DNA of 6,155 bases from Sediminibacterium ginsengisoli (GTDB taxonomy: Bacteria > Bacteroidota > Bacteroidia > Chitinophagales > Chitinophagaceae), in contig CAMAQW010000105.1 in the NCBI GenBank assembly GCA_945860335.1, forward strand, positions 1-6,155, given 5' to 3'. The position numbers and the translations under genes were made by a program. The first letter of the stretch is position 1; each line of letters starts with the position of its first letter. Shown in pieces: positions 5,870 through 6,155 of this stretch. The notes beneath the pieces are model-generated. The model saw only the letters and a program-made list of their open reading frames with translations. It made no database searches and was not told the origin of the DNA.

Positions 5870-6155
5870 ATGAAAAAAACAATGTTTGCATTTCTTGTGT
5901 TACTGAGCACCACTAGTTTTGCGCAAAAAATTAAACCAGTTTTACCCGTTCCTACCAAAGAGCATTTAGCTTGGCACGAAAAAGAATTTTATTTGTTTAT
6001 ACATTTTGGCCCTAACACTTTTACTGATAAAGAATGGGGAGATGGTAAAGAAGATCCAACTGTTTTTGCACCTACCCAGCTTGATTGTAACCAGTGGGTT
6101 CGTGTTGCAAAACTTGCAGGTGCCAAAGGAATCATTTTAACAGCAAAACACCATG
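5870..6155 (+). CDS. Alpha-L-fucosidase, glycoside hydrolase family 29, N-terminal part; 3' end outside window
   Basis: Only the first 95 codons and one base are present, with no stop before the edge. Residues 1-18 (MKKTMFAFLVLLSTTSFA) form a clean signal peptide with a likely cut before QK, so the enzyme is exported to the periplasm or beyond. The mature part shows the GH29 opening: AWHEKEFYLFIHFGPNTFTDKEWGDG, then DPTVFAPTQLDCNQWV, and LAGAKGIILTAKHH at the edge, which in the family continues DGF. The FIHFG and KHH histidines line the fucose-binding site; the catalytic nucleophile lies further on and cannot be checked. The NTFTDKEWGDG form suggests the GH29-B type, which prefers alpha-1,3/1,4-fucosyl linkages in branched glycans; that is inference from a short stretch. 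The gene follows pdxJ by 8 nt, and no ribosome binding site is visible. Confidence 0.9.
   Translation, partial: MKKTMFAFLVLLSTTSFAQKIKPVLPVPTKEHLAWHEKEFYLFIHFGPNTFTDKEWGDGKEDPTVFAPTQLDCNQWVRVAKLAGAKGIILTAKHH

Noticed and set aside
5746..5958. 70-codon minus-strand open frame across the pdxJ-fucosidase junction
   Set aside because: It is antisense to the conserved PdxJ C-terminus and to the fucosidase signal peptide, and its translation is not recognisable.
1..6155. A novel defence, mobile or CRISPR-type system
   Set aside because: Every long open stretch is accounted for by metabolic or envelope genes. There are no repeat arrays, transposase or integrase genes, or tRNA-adjacent junctions, and the base composition looks even across the window.

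Overview
The window is an ordinary-looking stretch of chromosome from a member of the Bacteroidota. I infer this from the low G+C content, the lack of Shine-Dalgarno sequences in front of the starts, a Bacteroidota-style PdxJ, a long-form UbiD protein, a surface-directed outer-membrane barrel and a secreted GH29 fucosidase. Chitinophagales is plausible, but I cannot show it from the sequence alone.

Layout, left to right. (1) 1-446 (+): the 3' end of ahcY (S-adenosylhomocysteine hydrolase), closed by a strong intrinsic terminator at 465-499. (2) 514-2376 (+): a secreted Omp85/BamA-like outer-membrane barrel with one POTRA-like domain. (3) 2441-3235 (+): a cytosolic two-domain protein, with an N-terminal lipocalin-like beta domain joined to a C-terminal DUF2452 domain. 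(4) 3208-5052 (-): a 614-residue UbiD-family prenylated-FMN decarboxylase, probably for menaquinone synthesis, whose 3' end overlaps gene 3 tail to tail by 28 nt. (5) 5053-5141: a divergent intergenic region with two small palindromes. (6) 5142-5861 (+): pdxJ, pyridoxine 5'-phosphate synthase. (7) 5870-6155 (+): the 5' end of a secreted GH29 alpha-L-fucosidase, 8 nt behind pdxJ and cut by the window edge.

The genes cover separate housekeeping tasks (methyl cycle, envelope, quinone, vitamin B6, glycan breakdown) and do not form one visible pathway. I see no CRISPR array, tRNA or rRNA, insertion sequence, phage gene, toxin-antitoxin pair or defence system. All intergenic gaps are under 90 nt. 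The points most worth a second look are the domain fusion in gene 3, the possible duplicated C-terminal unit in the long UbiD protein, the convergent gene overlap, and the terminator that sits almost on the start codon of the barrel gene. I did not find evidence for an undescribed multi-gene system.
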